From positions 118,173 to 182,172 of the forward strand of contig CAVWIS010000023.1 in the NCBI GenBank assembly GCA_963755055.1: a stretch of DNA of 64,000 bases. Reading direction: 5' to 3'. The notes under the pieces were generated by a model that did not search any database, had not been told where the DNA came from, and saw nothing but the letters and a program-made list of their open reading frames with translations. The stretch is from AP-16 sp963755055. Lineage in GTDB: Bacteria > Pseudomonadota > Alphaproteobacteria > Rhizobiales > Xanthobacteraceae. Position 1 is the stretch's first letter. The number at the start of each line of letters is the position of its first letter. The position numbers were made by a program, and so were the translations under genes. Of this stretch, positions 33,427-41,517 are shown piece after piece.

Positions 33427-34701
33427 ATGAGCACCGATATTCGCAATCATTCCAGCCCGGGCATGCCGGGCAGGGACGGGAAAGTGACGCGCCGGCGCTT
33501 CCTCGCCGGAACCGGGTCGGTGGCGGCGGCCGGGGCAACCGGGCTCGGCCACGCCGCGGCGGCGCCGCTGCACCTGCCGGCGGCGCTTGCCGAGGGAACC
33601 CGTGCGGCGGCCGTGCTGGATGCGCTGCCGGGCAAGAAGCCGCTCATCAAGCTGAGCTACCGGCCGCCCAACTACGAGACGCCGCTCGAGTATTTCCGCA
33701 CCGCGATCACGCCCAACGACGCCTTCTTCGTCCGCTATCACCTGTCGAGCATCCCGGAGGTCGATGCCAAGAGCTGGAGGCTTGCGGTCGGCGGCGAGGC
33801 GGCCAACAGCCAGACGGAGCTGACCCTCGACGACCTCAAGCGGATGCCGGCATTCGAGGTGGTGGCGGTCAACCAGTGCTCCGGAAACCGGCGCGGGCTT
33901 TTCCAGCCGCATGTCGCCGGCGTCGAATGGGGCTACGGCGCCATGGGCTGCGCACGCTGGAAAGGTGCCCGGCTGAAGGACGTGCTCGACAAGGTCGGCG
34001 TCAAGAAGGAGGCGATCGAGGTCGTGTTCAATGGCGCCGACGGGCCGGCAGTGGACAAGACGCCGGATTTCATCAAGAGCATCCCGCTGTGGAAGGCGAT
34101 GGAGGAGAGCGCCCTCATCGCCTACGAGATGAACGGCCAGCCGCTGCCGCATTTCAACGGTTTTCCCGCCCGCATCGTCGTGCCGGGCTGGACCGGCACC
34201 TACTGGATGAAGCACGTCACCTCGATCAAGGCGGTGAGCAAGCCGGAATCCGGCTTCTGGATGAACCCCGCATACCGCGTCCCGCTGGGGCGGTTCCCGG
34301 TGGTGTCGCGCTTCACCACCCAGGAGACCGCCGCCAACACGCCGATCACCGAGATGGTGGTGAATTCGCTCATCACCAGCCACCATGACGGGTCGAGCGT
34401 GAAGGCGGGTGCGCCCGTCACCATCGACGGCATCGCCTGGGATGGCGGCTACGGGATCACCGCGGTCGACACCTCGACCGACGGCGGCAAGACCTGGCAG
34501 GCGGCGAAGCTCGGCGAGGATCTCGGCCGCTTTGCCTTCCGCACCTTCAGCGTGGCGGTCACCCCCAAGGCCAAGGGCAAGCAGACCGTGATGGCGCGCG
34601 CCACCAACAGGATCGGCCAGACCCAGACGTCCGAGCTCATCCAGAACCCGGCCGGCTATCATCACAACGTCATCCAGACGCTCACCCTCGACGTCGCCTG
34701 A
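33427..34701 (+). CDS. sorA: Sulfite dehydrogenase molybdopterin subunit, SorA-like
   Basis: The 424-residue protein starts at 33427 after GAGGGGGAGG and has a twin-arginine signal TRRRFLAGTGSVAAAGATG, as expected for export of a folded molybdoenzyme. The Mo-binding Cys is C151 in AVNQCSGNRRGLFQP, and the oxidoreductase domain is followed by a dimerisation domain near 310-424 (VDTSTDGGKTWQ). It oxidises sulfite to sulfate in the periplasm and passes electrons to the c-type cytochrome encoded 12 bases downstream. Other sulfite-oxidase-family substrates are possible, but the sorB partner strengthens the call. Confidence 0.9.
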   Translation: MSTDIRNHSSPGMPGRDGKVTRRRFLAGTGSVAAAGATGLGHAAAAPLHLPAALAEGTRAAAVLDALPGKKPLIKLSYRPPNYETPLEYFRTAITPNDAFFVRYHLSSIPEVDAKSWRLAVGGEAANSQTELTLDDLKRMPAFEVVAVNQCSGNRRGLFQPHVAGVEWGYGAMGCARWKGARLKDVLDKVGVKKEAIEVVFNGADGPAVDKTPDFIKSIPLWKAMEESALIAYEMNGQPLPHFNGFPARIVVPGWTGTYWMKHVTSIKAVSKPESGFWMNPAYRVPLGRFPVVSRFTTQETAANTPITEMVVNSLITSHHDGSSVKAGAPVTIDGIAWDGGYGITAVDTSTDGGKTWQAAKLGEDLGRFAFRTFSVAVTPKAKGKQTVMARATNRIGQTQTSELIQNPAGYHHNVIQTLTLDVA

Positions 34702-34713
34702 GGAGCCGGACCC

Positions 34714-34995
34714 ATGCGCACCATCGCCATTCTGCTCCTCGCCGCGGCGTTCGCCGCGCCGGCGGCCGCCAACGAGAAGCCGGTCGAGCTCAAGAAGGGG
34801 CCGGGGCTCGACAAGGTCGAGGCCAATTGCGGCGCCTGCCACAGCCTGGACTACATCATCATGAACTCGCCGTTCCCCAACGCCGCGCTGTGGGACGCCG
34901 AGGTCGGCAAGATGATCAAGGCGTTCGGCGCCCCGATCGACGAGGCGGACGCAAAGATCATCGCCGATTATCTGAAGAAGAACTACGGCAGCTGA
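34714..34995 (+). CDS. sorB: Cytochrome c subunit of sulfite dehydrogenase, SorB-like
   Basis: The 93-residue protein has a Sec signal (MRTIAILLLAAAFAAPAAA) and one haem site, CGACH, in VEANCGACHSLDYIIMNSPF. An axial Met may be M51 or M67. It is the electron acceptor of SorA in the periplasm. Its size and the NSPFPNAALWDAEVGKM stretch match SorB. A hairpin terminator follows before the convergent SDR gene. Confidence 0.88.
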   Translation: MRTIAILLLAAAFAAPAAANEKPVELKKGPGLDKVEANCGACHSLDYIIMNSPFPNAALWDAEVGKMIKAFGAPIDEADAKIIADYLKKNYGS

Positions 34996-35014
34996 CGCCA
35001 TCGATCGGCAAGCC

Positions 35015-35045
35015 AGCCCGGATGGCGCACGGCGCCGTCCGGGCT
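35015..35045. terminator. Bidirectional hairpin between sorB and the SDR gene
   Basis: AGCCCGGA (35015-35022) pairs with TCCGGGCT (35038-35045), extended inside by TGGCGC/GCGCCG. It lies 20 bases after the sorB stop and at the stop of the convergent SDR, so it can serve both. T-runs are short. Confidence 0.6.
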
Positions 35046-35782
35046 ATTCCTCATAGATCATCTTGCGGGTCATGCCGCCGTCGACCACGACATTGGCGCC
35101 GGTGACGAAGCCCGAGCGCCGTCCGTCGAGCAGGAATTCTCGCGATCTCGGCAATGTCCTCGGGACGTCCGACCCGGCCGACCGGATGCTGGGCGTGGTC
35201 CTTGCGCCGCAGCCCAGCGGTGTCGCCGGTCATGATCCAGCCGGGGCTGACGCAATTCACCCGCACGTCCGGGCCGAGGCTGATGGCGAGCGCGTGCGCC
35301 AGCGCCACCAACCCGCCCTTGGAGGCCGAATAGGCCTCGGTGCCGGCCTCCGACATCAGCGCGCGGCTCGAGGCAATCAGCACGATCGCGCCCTTGGCTG
35401 CCCGCAGCGGCTGCTCCGCCGCCCGGGCGAGCAGGAAGGCTGCCGTCAGGTTGACGTCGATGACCCGCCGCCAGTCGGCGAGGTCGAGCTTTCCCAACGG
35501 CTTGTTGCGGGAAATTCCGGCGTTGGAGACGAGCCCGTCGAGCCGGCCGAACTTTTCCGTCACCGCCTCCACGGCGCGCGCGGCCGTCTGCTCCTCGGCC
35601 ACGTCGCCCTCGATCGCCAGTACCGAGCGCCGGTGCCGTGCATAAGCGCGGCCGAGGCCCGAGCCCGGCAGGTCGACGACGCCGAGCCGCCAGCCGGTGG
35701 CCACGAGCTCGCGCGCGATGGCCCGGCCGATCCCCCGGGCGGCGCCGGTGACGAGCGCGACCGGGCGGACGTTTTTCGCCAT
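35044..35782 (-). pseudogene. SDR oxidoreductase with a C-terminal frameshift
   Basis: The first 215 residues form a normal classical SDR: TGAARGIG, SNAG, the Ser in IASSRALMSE and YSASK. After PEDIAEIAR the frame changes. With one base removed near 35136-35139 (forward GGAATTCTCG) the rest reads FLLDGRRSGFVTGANVVVDG and ends at TAG 35044, exactly the usual FabG-like C-terminus. As written, translation continues in the wrong frame to 35051. This is either a recent disabling mutation or an assembly error. The start at 35782 has AGGGAGGCC upstream. Confidence 0.85.
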
Positions 35783-35919
35783 GCTGGCCTCCCTGGGAGA
35801 TGCCCGAGTTCAAGCGGCGGGCGCAGCAGGGCGCCTCTGTCGCTCGGACCGGTGATCCAGTGTGAAACTCTTTGCGTAAACCTCCCGTAGCTGCCGCCAC
35901 ATCATCTCGGGAGGGCCCC

Positions 35920-36321
35920 ATGAGCAATGCCAATGTCACGCTGGTCCAGAGCCTCTACGCCGCCTTCGGGCGCGGCGACATCGCCACGATCGTCAAGGCG
36001 CTGACGCCGGATGTGACCTGGGAATCCGTCGGCCGACCGAGCGATTTCCCCACCTTGGGGCTGCGCCGCGGGCAGCCGGAGGTGCAGCAGTTCTTCGAGC
36101 TGGTCGGACAGCACCTCGACTTTTCCGATTTCTCGCCGAAGGAGTTCTTTGCCGCCGATGACCGCGTGTTCGTGCTTGGACACTACGCCATGGCGGTGAA
36201 GAAGACCGGCCGCAAGGCGGACAGCGACTGGGTGCACGTCTTTACCGTGCGCGGCGGAAAAGTCACGGGGCTCCGGGAATTCACTGACACCGCCAAGTTC
36301 GCGGAGGCCTACCGCGGCTGA
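35920..36321 (+). CDS. NTF2-like / SnoaL-like protein
   Basis: The 133-residue protein starts at 35920 after GGGAGGGCCCC. The pattern VTLVQSLYAAFGRGDIATIV, LTPDVTWESVG and HVFTVRGGKVTGLREFTDTA is typical of NTF2-fold ketosteroid-isomerase-related proteins. These range from isomerases to ligand-binding domains, so function cannot be assigned. It is divergent from the frameshifted SDR, with 137 bases between, and converges on the sulfurtransferase gene. Confidence 0.82.
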   Translation: MSNANVTLVQSLYAAFGRGDIATIVKALTPDVTWESVGRPSDFPTLGLRRGQPEVQQFFELVGQHLDFSDFSPKEFFAADDRVFVLGHYAMAVKKTGRKADSDWVHVFTVRGGKVTGLREFTDTAKFAEAYRG

Positions 36322-36339
36322 GCGTCCGCAGACCTGCGC

Positions 36340-37209
36340 TCACTTCGATCCCGTAGCCACCGGCAGGTCCGGGCGCGAGCCCCATTCGACCCAGGAGCCG
36401 TCGTAGAGCGCGGCCGGCGCCTTGCCGAGGGCATCGAGGGCGAGCCAGACGATCGCCGCGGTGACGCCCGAGCCGCAGCTGGTGATCACTGGCCTCGCAA
36501 GATCGACGCCGCCGGCGGCGAGCGCCGCCGCGAGGCGGTCGGGAGCGACCAGCCGGCCGTTCTCGATGAGGTTCGCATAGGGCACGTTCAGCGCGCCCGG
36601 CATGTGGCCGGCGCGCAAGCCCGGCCGCGGCTCGGGCTCCTCGCCGCGGAACCGCGGGCCAGATCGCGCATCGACCACCTGGGTGGTGCCGCCGGCGAGC
36701 GCCGCCTTCACGTCGTCGAGCGCCGCCACCGCACGGGCGTCGAGGCTCGCGGAAAACCGCCGCGTCTCGCGCCGGGCGTCGCCGGATTGGACCGGGCGGC
36801 CTTCGGCTTTCCATTTCGGCAGGCCGCCGTCGAGGATGAAGACTTTTTCCGCGCCGAACACGCGGAACGTCCACCACACCCGCGCGGCGGAAAACAGGCC
36901 GGTGCAATCGTAGACCACGACGGTGTCGCCGTCGCCGATGCCGAGCGCACCGGCGGCGGCGGAAAAATCCTCCGCGCTCGGCAGCATGTGGGGCAGGCCG
37001 GTCGAATGATCGGCGACCGCCTCGATGTCGAAGAACACCGCGCCCGGAATGTGCGCGGCGCGAAATTCCGCCTCGGCGTCGCGCTTCTGCGCCGGCAGGT
37101 AATACGACGCGTCGACCACGACGACGTCGGGAGTTTTGAGACGGGCGGCGAGCCACTCGGTGGAGACCAGCCAACGGCTCGGCAGCGTGTCGGACGGGGC
37201 AGGGGTCAT
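36340..37209 (-). CDS. sseA: 3-mercaptopyruvate/thiosulfate sulfurtransferase
   Basis: The 289-residue protein has two rhodanese domains: an inactive N-terminal one (WLVSTEWLAARL) and a C-terminal one with the catalytic loop C245-GSGVT. The loop wording CGSGVT is the 3-mercaptopyruvate sulfurtransferase type, as opposed to CRKGVT of thiosulfate enzymes. It moves sulfane sulfur to thiols or cyanide. It is 36 bases downstream of alaX and in the same direction as cysK, which suggests a shared cysteine-related transcript. Confidence 0.9.
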   Translation of the reverse strand: MTPAPSDTLPSRWLVSTEWLAARLKTPDVVVVDASYYLPAQKRDAEAEFRAAHIPGAVFFDIEAVADHSTGLPHMLPSAEDFSAAAGALGIGDGDTVVVYDCTGLFSAARVWWTFRVFGAEKVFILDGGLPKWKAEGRPVQSGDARRETRRFSASLDARAVAALDDVKAALAGGTTQVVDARSGPRFRGEEPEPRPGLRAGHMPGALNVPYANLIENGRLVAPDRLAAALAAGGVDLARPVITSCGSGVTAAIVWLALDALGKAPAALYDGSWVEWGSRPDLPVATGSK

Positions 37210-37245
37210 GGCACATCCTTGGCGCCCGCCGGGGGGCGCGATCGG

Positions 37246-37965
37246 TCAAGTCCAGCCGAGCCGAACCCGGCGATTCTGCTTGCCCTTCTTCTCGATCTGC
37301 GTCACCCGCACCGCGCCGATCTCGGAGGTGCGCCGCACGTGGGTGCCGCCGCAGGGCTGCAGATCCAGACCCTTGATCTCCACCAGCCGCACCCGCCCGG
37401 TGCCCATCGGCGGCTTCACCGACATGGTCTTGACCAGGCCGGGATTGGCCTCGAGCTCGGCATCGGCGATCCACCGGGTCGATACCTCGGCATCGGTGGC
37501 GATCATGTCGGCAAGCTTTTTGGTGATCTCGTCCTTGTCGAGCCCGGCCTCCGGGATGTCGAAGTCGAGCCGGCTGTCGTCCTCGCCGACCGAGCCGCCG
37601 GTCACCGGATAGGCGAGCACCGCCGAGAGCAGATGCAGCGCGGTGTGCATGCGCATGCGCCGGTACCGCAGCTCCCAGTCGATCTCGACGGTCACGCTTT
37701 CGCCGACGGCGGGGCGCGCCGCAACGCCTTCGGCGGGCACGTGGGCGATGATGGTTTTTGCCGGATCCGTGTAGACCGCCGTGGCGAGCGGGATGTCGAC
37801 CCCCGCTTCCGTCCGCAGCGTGCCGCGATCGCCGGGCTGGCCGCCGGAGGTCGCATAGAGCACCGTGCGGTCGAGCACGATGCCGCCGCGGTCGGTCAAC
37901 TCGCGAACCGTCGCGGTGCAGCTCTTGAGATAGGCATCCTCGCGGAACAGGCAGTCGGTGGTCAT
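37246..37965 (-). CDS. alaX: Alanyl-tRNA editing protein (AlaX)
   Basis: The 239-residue protein starts at 37965, where its ATG overlaps the cysK stop as ATGA. It has the editing-domain zinc motif MHTALHLLS (HxxxH) and CGGTHV (CxxxH), and the N-terminal SGGQPGDRGTL block of AlaRS-like editing domains. AlaX proteins hydrolyse Ser or Gly mischarged onto tRNA-Ala. Coupling with cysteine synthase is notable, since O-acetylserine and Ser metabolism meet there. Confidence 0.9.
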   Translation of the reverse strand: MTTDCLFREDAYLKSCTATVRELTDRGGIVLDRTVLYATSGGQPGDRGTLRTEAGVDIPLATAVYTDPAKTIIAHVPAEGVAARPAVGESVTVEIDWELRYRRMRMHTALHLLSAVLAYPVTGGSVGEDDSRLDFDIPEAGLDKDEITKKLADMIATDAEVSTRWIADAELEANPGLVKTMSVKPPMGTGRVRLVEIKGLDLQPCGGTHVRRTSEIGAVRVTQIEKKGKQNRRVRLGWT

Positions 37966-38993
37966 TGGAACGGAACCCGTATGGTGGAGGGCCGCTCCAG
38001 CCAGCCCGGCACCGGCAGCCCTTTGGAGCGCAAAAATTCCGGATTGAACAGTTTTGACTGGTAGCGCGTCCCATAGTCGGCGAGCACGGTGACGATGATG
38101 TGGCCGGGGCCCAGCTCCCCGGCCAGCCGGATCGCGCCGGCCACGTTGATGCCCGACGAGCCGCCGAGGCAGATCCCCTCGTGCTCCAGCAGGTCGAAGA
38201 TGATCGGCACCGCCTCGCCGTCGGGAATCTGATAGGCAAGGTCGACCGGCGCGCCTTCGACGTTCCTGGTGATCCGTCCGTTTCCGATGCCCTCGGTGAT
38301 CGAGGAGCCTTGCGACTTGAGCTCGCCGGTCGTGTAGTAACTGAACAGCGCCGACCCCATGGGATCGGCCGCCGCGATCTTGATGTTGCGGTTGCGCTCC
38401 TTCAGCGCCATCGCCACGCCGGCCAATGTGCCGCCGGTACCGACCGAGCAAGTGAAGCCGTCGACCTTGCCGTCGGTCTGTGCCCAGATCTCCGGCCCGG
38501 TGGTCCGGACATGGCCCTCGCGGTTCGCCACGTTGTCGAACTGGTTGGCCCAGATCGCGCCGTTGGGCTCGCTTTGCGCCAGCTGCTCGGCGAGCCGGCC
38601 GGACACTTTCACGTAGTTGTTGGGGTTGGCGTAGGGAACCGCCGGCACCTCGATGACCTCGGCGCCGAGCAGCCGCAGCGCATCCTTCTTCTCCTGGCTC
38701 TGGGTGTTCGGGATCACGATCACGGTCCGGTAGCCGAGCGCATTGGCCACCACGGTAAGCCCGATGCCGGTATTGCCCGCGGTCCCCTCCACGACGACTC
38801 CGCCCGGTCGCAGCAGACCCTTGGCGACCGCGTCCTGGATGATGAACAGTCCGGCGCGATCCTTGACCGACTGGCCGGGGTTCATGAATTCGGCCTTGCC
38901 GAGGATCGTGCAGCCGGTGAGCTCGGAGGCCCGCCGCAGGCGGATCAGCGGCGTATTGCCGATGGCATCGACGATGTCTTCGCGGATCTGCAT
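37962..38993 (-). CDS. cysK: Cysteine synthase A
   Basis: The 343-residue PLP enzyme has the Schiff-base Lys K44 in NPGQSVKDRAG, the phosphate-binding SVGTGGTLAGVA loop and EGTAGNTGIGL. It makes cysteine from O-acetylserine and sulfide. It is about 20-30 residues longer than E. coli CysK at the C-terminus, similar to alphaproteobacterial CysK/CBS-type members. It leads the alaX-sseA group. Cystathionine beta-synthase-like activity is possible but no CBS domain is present. Confidence 0.9.
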   Translation of the reverse strand: MQIREDIVDAIGNTPLIRLRRASELTGCTILGKAEFMNPGQSVKDRAGLFIIQDAVAKGLLRPGGVVVEGTAGNTGIGLTVVANALGYRTVIVIPNTQSQEKKDALRLLGAEVIEVPAVPYANPNNYVKVSGRLAEQLAQSEPNGAIWANQFDNVANREGHVRTTGPEIWAQTDGKVDGFTCSVGTGGTLAGVAMALKERNRNIKIAAADPMGSALFSYYTTGELKSQGSSITEGIGNGRITRNVEGAPVDLAYQIPDGEAVPIIFDLLEHEGICLGGSSGINVAGAIRLAGELGPGHIIVTVLADYGTRYQSKLFNPEFLRSKGLPVPGWLERPSTIRVPFQ

Positions 38994-39120
38994 GGGGCAA
39001 ACACCACCGTCGCAAAAGGGTGGCGGAGCCTAGAGGAGGGCCGGACGCCCGACAAGGGCGCCTGCCGGCATGCAGGGTCGAGACGAATTGCCCCATTGGG
39101 CATGGGGCGTCGGCGATGTC

Positions 39121-39152
39121 GCGGTGGCCGGTCCGACGCGACCGGCCACCGC
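39121..39152 (-). terminator. 13-bp perfect hairpin downstream of the DUF6159-type gene
   Basis: GCGGTGGCCGGTC (39121-39133) pairs with GACCGGCCACCGC (39140-39152) around six bases. It begins 12 bases past the stop of the gene ending at 39165. No T-run follows on the minus strand, but position and strength suggest a terminator. Confidence 0.6.
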
Positions 39153-39164
39153 AAAGTCCGAGGG

Positions 39165-40073
39165 TCAGCGCCGGAACCAGCCGGCCTTCTTCGGCGGCTT
39201 CGGCCCGAAGGCGTCGCGCAGCAGGGTCTCGTCGAGCGGCGCCTGGCCGGTGGTGGCGAAGACATAGACTCCGGTCCGGAAGATGGAGCCCAGCGTCGCC
39301 ATGACCACCGAGACGATGGCGATGTAGAGACCGGCAATCACGAAGAAGACCAACGCAATGGCGCCCTGGCCGCTGCTGATCGTCAGCGCGATGCCCGCCG
39401 CCGCCAGGATGATCGCCGGCAGCACCAGCAGCAGGCCGATCACGCTGAGCCCGGCGCTGCCGACCACGGCCTCGCCCCAGGTCTTGCGCAGGACGGCGGC
39501 CGACCGCTTGACCGCGGTGATCGGCCCGGCGCTCTCGACCACGAGGATCGGCAGCACGAAGTAGGTCATTGCCGCCCAGGCGAAATCGAGCAGGCCGCCG
39601 AGCAGGCTGCCGAGGAACCCGAGCTTGTCCTTCAGGGTCTCCTGGATCGCGCTGATGACGCCGCCGACGACCACCGCGACGAAGGCCCAGCCGACGATCT
39701 GCGGCAGCCGGTGGACGGCAGCCATGAGCCCGGCGCGGAGCGACGGGGTCTGGCCGGCGAAGCAGCGCAGCACGCAGTAGACCAGGGCGGCGTTGAAATA
39801 GACCGAAATCGAGGTGAGCAGCCAGCCGAGCAGTCCCGCCACGGCGACGCCGATCACGTAGTGGTCGTTCCAGTACCGCTCCATCGATTTCACCAGCTCG
39901 CCGGCCTGCCGGAAACCGCCGGCCTCGATGATCACCGCCGAGAAGATCAGCATGAACGCGCCGATCAGCGCGGCTGCCGACATCGCCGGCAGGATGAGGA
40001 GCCGCGGATGGTCCCGGAGGACCGCAAAGCTCGCCTTGGCGATCGACCAGCCGCGTTGAATTCGTCCAGCCAT
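39165..40073 (-). CDS. DUF6159-type polytopic membrane protein
   Basis: The start at 40073 (MAGRIQRGWSIAKASFAVLR) is set by GGAGAG seven bases upstream; two in-frame ATGs lie further upstream within it. The 302-residue protein has about six membrane segments and the pattern PRLLILPAMSAAALIGAF, then GWAFVAVVVGGVISAIQE. Homologues are widespread integral membrane proteins without assigned function. A glycine-rich C-terminal tail ends PKPPKKAGWFRR. It is divergent from the GST gene. Confidence 0.8.
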   Translation of the reverse strand: MAGRIQRGWSIAKASFAVLRDHPRLLILPAMSAAALIGAFMLIFSAVIIEAGGFRQAGELVKSMERYWNDHYVIGVAVAGLLGWLLTSISVYFNAALVYCVLRCFAGQTPSLRAGLMAAVHRLPQIVGWAFVAVVVGGVISAIQETLKDKLGFLGSLLGGLLDFAWAAMTYFVLPILVVESAGPITAVKRSAAVLRKTWGEAVVGSAGLSVIGLLLVLPAIILAAAGIALTISSGQGAIALVFFVIAGLYIAIVSVVMATLGSIFRTGVYVFATTGQAPLDETLLRDAFGPKPPKKAGWFRR

Positions 40074-40225
40074 GATTCTCTCCATTGAGCCCATCGCCCT
40101 GACGATGGATCGGGACTGCCTCGGACGTTTAGTCGGCGCCAGGGGTGTCGTGGTTCATCGGATGCGCCTCGACAATGGCGGAAAGGCGTCGTGTAGTGGC
40201 CATACCGCGGCCGGCGAGGACGGAC

Positions 40226-40837
40226 ATGATCACCCTGTTTCAGCAGCACGATTCCGGCAATTGCTACAAGGTCCGGCTGGCATTGACGCATCTTAAGCGG
40301 CCGTTCCGTACCGTCGAGGTGTCGACGTCCGACGGCTCGACCGGTAAGCCGGACTTTTTGGCGAAAAACCCCATCGGCAAGGTGCCGACGGTCGAGCTCG
40401 ACGACGGCCGGTTCCTGGCGGAATCGAACGCCATCCTGCTGCATCTGGCGGAAGGAACCGCGCTGCTGCCGGCCGATCCCTACGATCGCGCAAAAACCTA
40501 CGAATGGCTGTTCTTCGAGCAGTACAGCCACGAGCCGGCGATCGCGGTGCGCCGGGCGCTGAGCGTCTACCCGGAGCGGCGCGCGGCGGCGACGCCGGAG
40601 CGCATGGCGCAGCTGCTCGAGGCCGGAAAGTTTGCGCTGAACGTCATGGAAAAGCGCCTCGCGGCAGCAAGCTGGCTTGCGGGAGAATCCTTCTCGGTCG
40701 CCGATATCGCCCTTTATGCCTACACCCATGCGGCCCACGAAGGGGGTTTTGATCTGAAGGCCTTTCCGGGCATCGCGGCCTGGCTGGCGCGCGTTCGTGC
40801 GCTGCCCGGTCACGTCGCCCGCGACGCGCAATCCTGA
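40226..40837 (+). CDS. Glutathione S-transferase
   Basis: The 203-residue protein starts at 40226 (MITLFQQHDSGNCYKVRLAL). The N-terminal thioredoxin-like domain has the cis-Pro in NPIGKVPTVEL and the glutathione-binding ESNAIL; the C-terminal alpha-helical domain includes SVADIALYAYTHAAHEG. It is likely a cytosolic detoxification enzyme. Its stop faces the methyltransferase gene with 14 bases between. Confidence 0.9.
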   Translation: MITLFQQHDSGNCYKVRLALTHLKRPFRTVEVSTSDGSTGKPDFLAKNPIGKVPTVELDDGRFLAESNAILLHLAEGTALLPADPYDRAKTYEWLFFEQYSHEPAIAVRRALSVYPERRAAATPERMAQLLEAGKFALNVMEKRLAAASWLAGESFSVADIALYAYTHAAHEGGFDLKAFPGIAAWLARVRALPGHVARDAQS

Positions 40838-40851
40838 GGCCGGGACGGCAT

Positions 40852-41517
40852 TCACGAGGCGAGCGACCACACCGCGGTGCGCTTGATGGAAAGGTCCTCG
40901 AGCTCGCGGGTGACCGGGATCTCGTACTCGATCTGCTTCACCAGCCGTGCCTTGGGCAGGTAGGCGCGGCCGGGGTCGCCGATCAGTACCGCGCTGCCGG
41001 CGGCCGCATGGCGATCAAGGAAGCCGAGCGCCCGCTCGGCGGTTGCCTGCTCGTAAAAAAGGTCGCCGACCAGGATCGTGTCGTAACGCGCCACGATCGG
41101 CGCCGGCCGGTCGAGCAGGTCGGCGAGCACCATCTCGACATAGACCGCGTTGGCGTCCGCATTCAGCGCGATCGCACTCTCCGCATAGGGATCGATGTCG
41201 GCCGCCACCACCGGCACTGCCCCGGCTCTGGCGGCGGCGATCGCCACCAGCCCGGAGCCCGACGCAAGATCGAGAACGCGGCGGCCGGCGACCACACCGG
41301 GATGATCGAGCACGTAGCGCGCCAGCGCCTGGCCGCCCGCCCAGGCGAACGCCCAGTAGGGCGGCGGCAGCCCGATGGCGCCGAGCTCGTCCTCCGTCAT
41401 CTGCCACAGCGGGACCGCCTCGTCGGCGACATGCAGAAAAATCTCCGGCACGTGGGGAACCGGCCGCAGGACCGTCTGGGCGCGGATGAACGCCGTGCGG
41501 GACCGGCTGTCGGTCAT
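40852..41517 (-). CDS. Class I SAM-dependent methyltransferase (ETFB-lysine-MTase/Nnt1-like)
   Basis: The 221-residue protein begins at 41517, overlapping the TRAP permease stop as ATGA. Motif I is LDLASGSGLVAIAAARAG, with an acidic ribose-binding residue in VVAADIDPYAE and GDLFYEQ later. The N-terminal PPYWAFAWAGGQALARY is the hallmark of the METTL20/ETFB-lysine or nicotinamide N-methyltransferase-like family. It probably methylates a protein lysine or small amine. Its place at the end of a TRAP operon may be only convenience. Confidence 0.85.
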   Translation of the reverse strand: MTDSRSRTAFIRAQTVLRPVPHVPEIFLHVADEAVPLWQMTEDELGAIGLPPPYWAFAWAGGQALARYVLDHPGVVAGRRVLDLASGSGLVAIAAARAGAVPVVAADIDPYAESAIALNADANAVYVEMVLADLLDRPAPIVARYDTILVGDLFYEQATAERALGFLDRHAAAGSAVLIGDPGRAYLPKARLVKQIEYEIPVTRELEDLSIKRTAVWSLAS

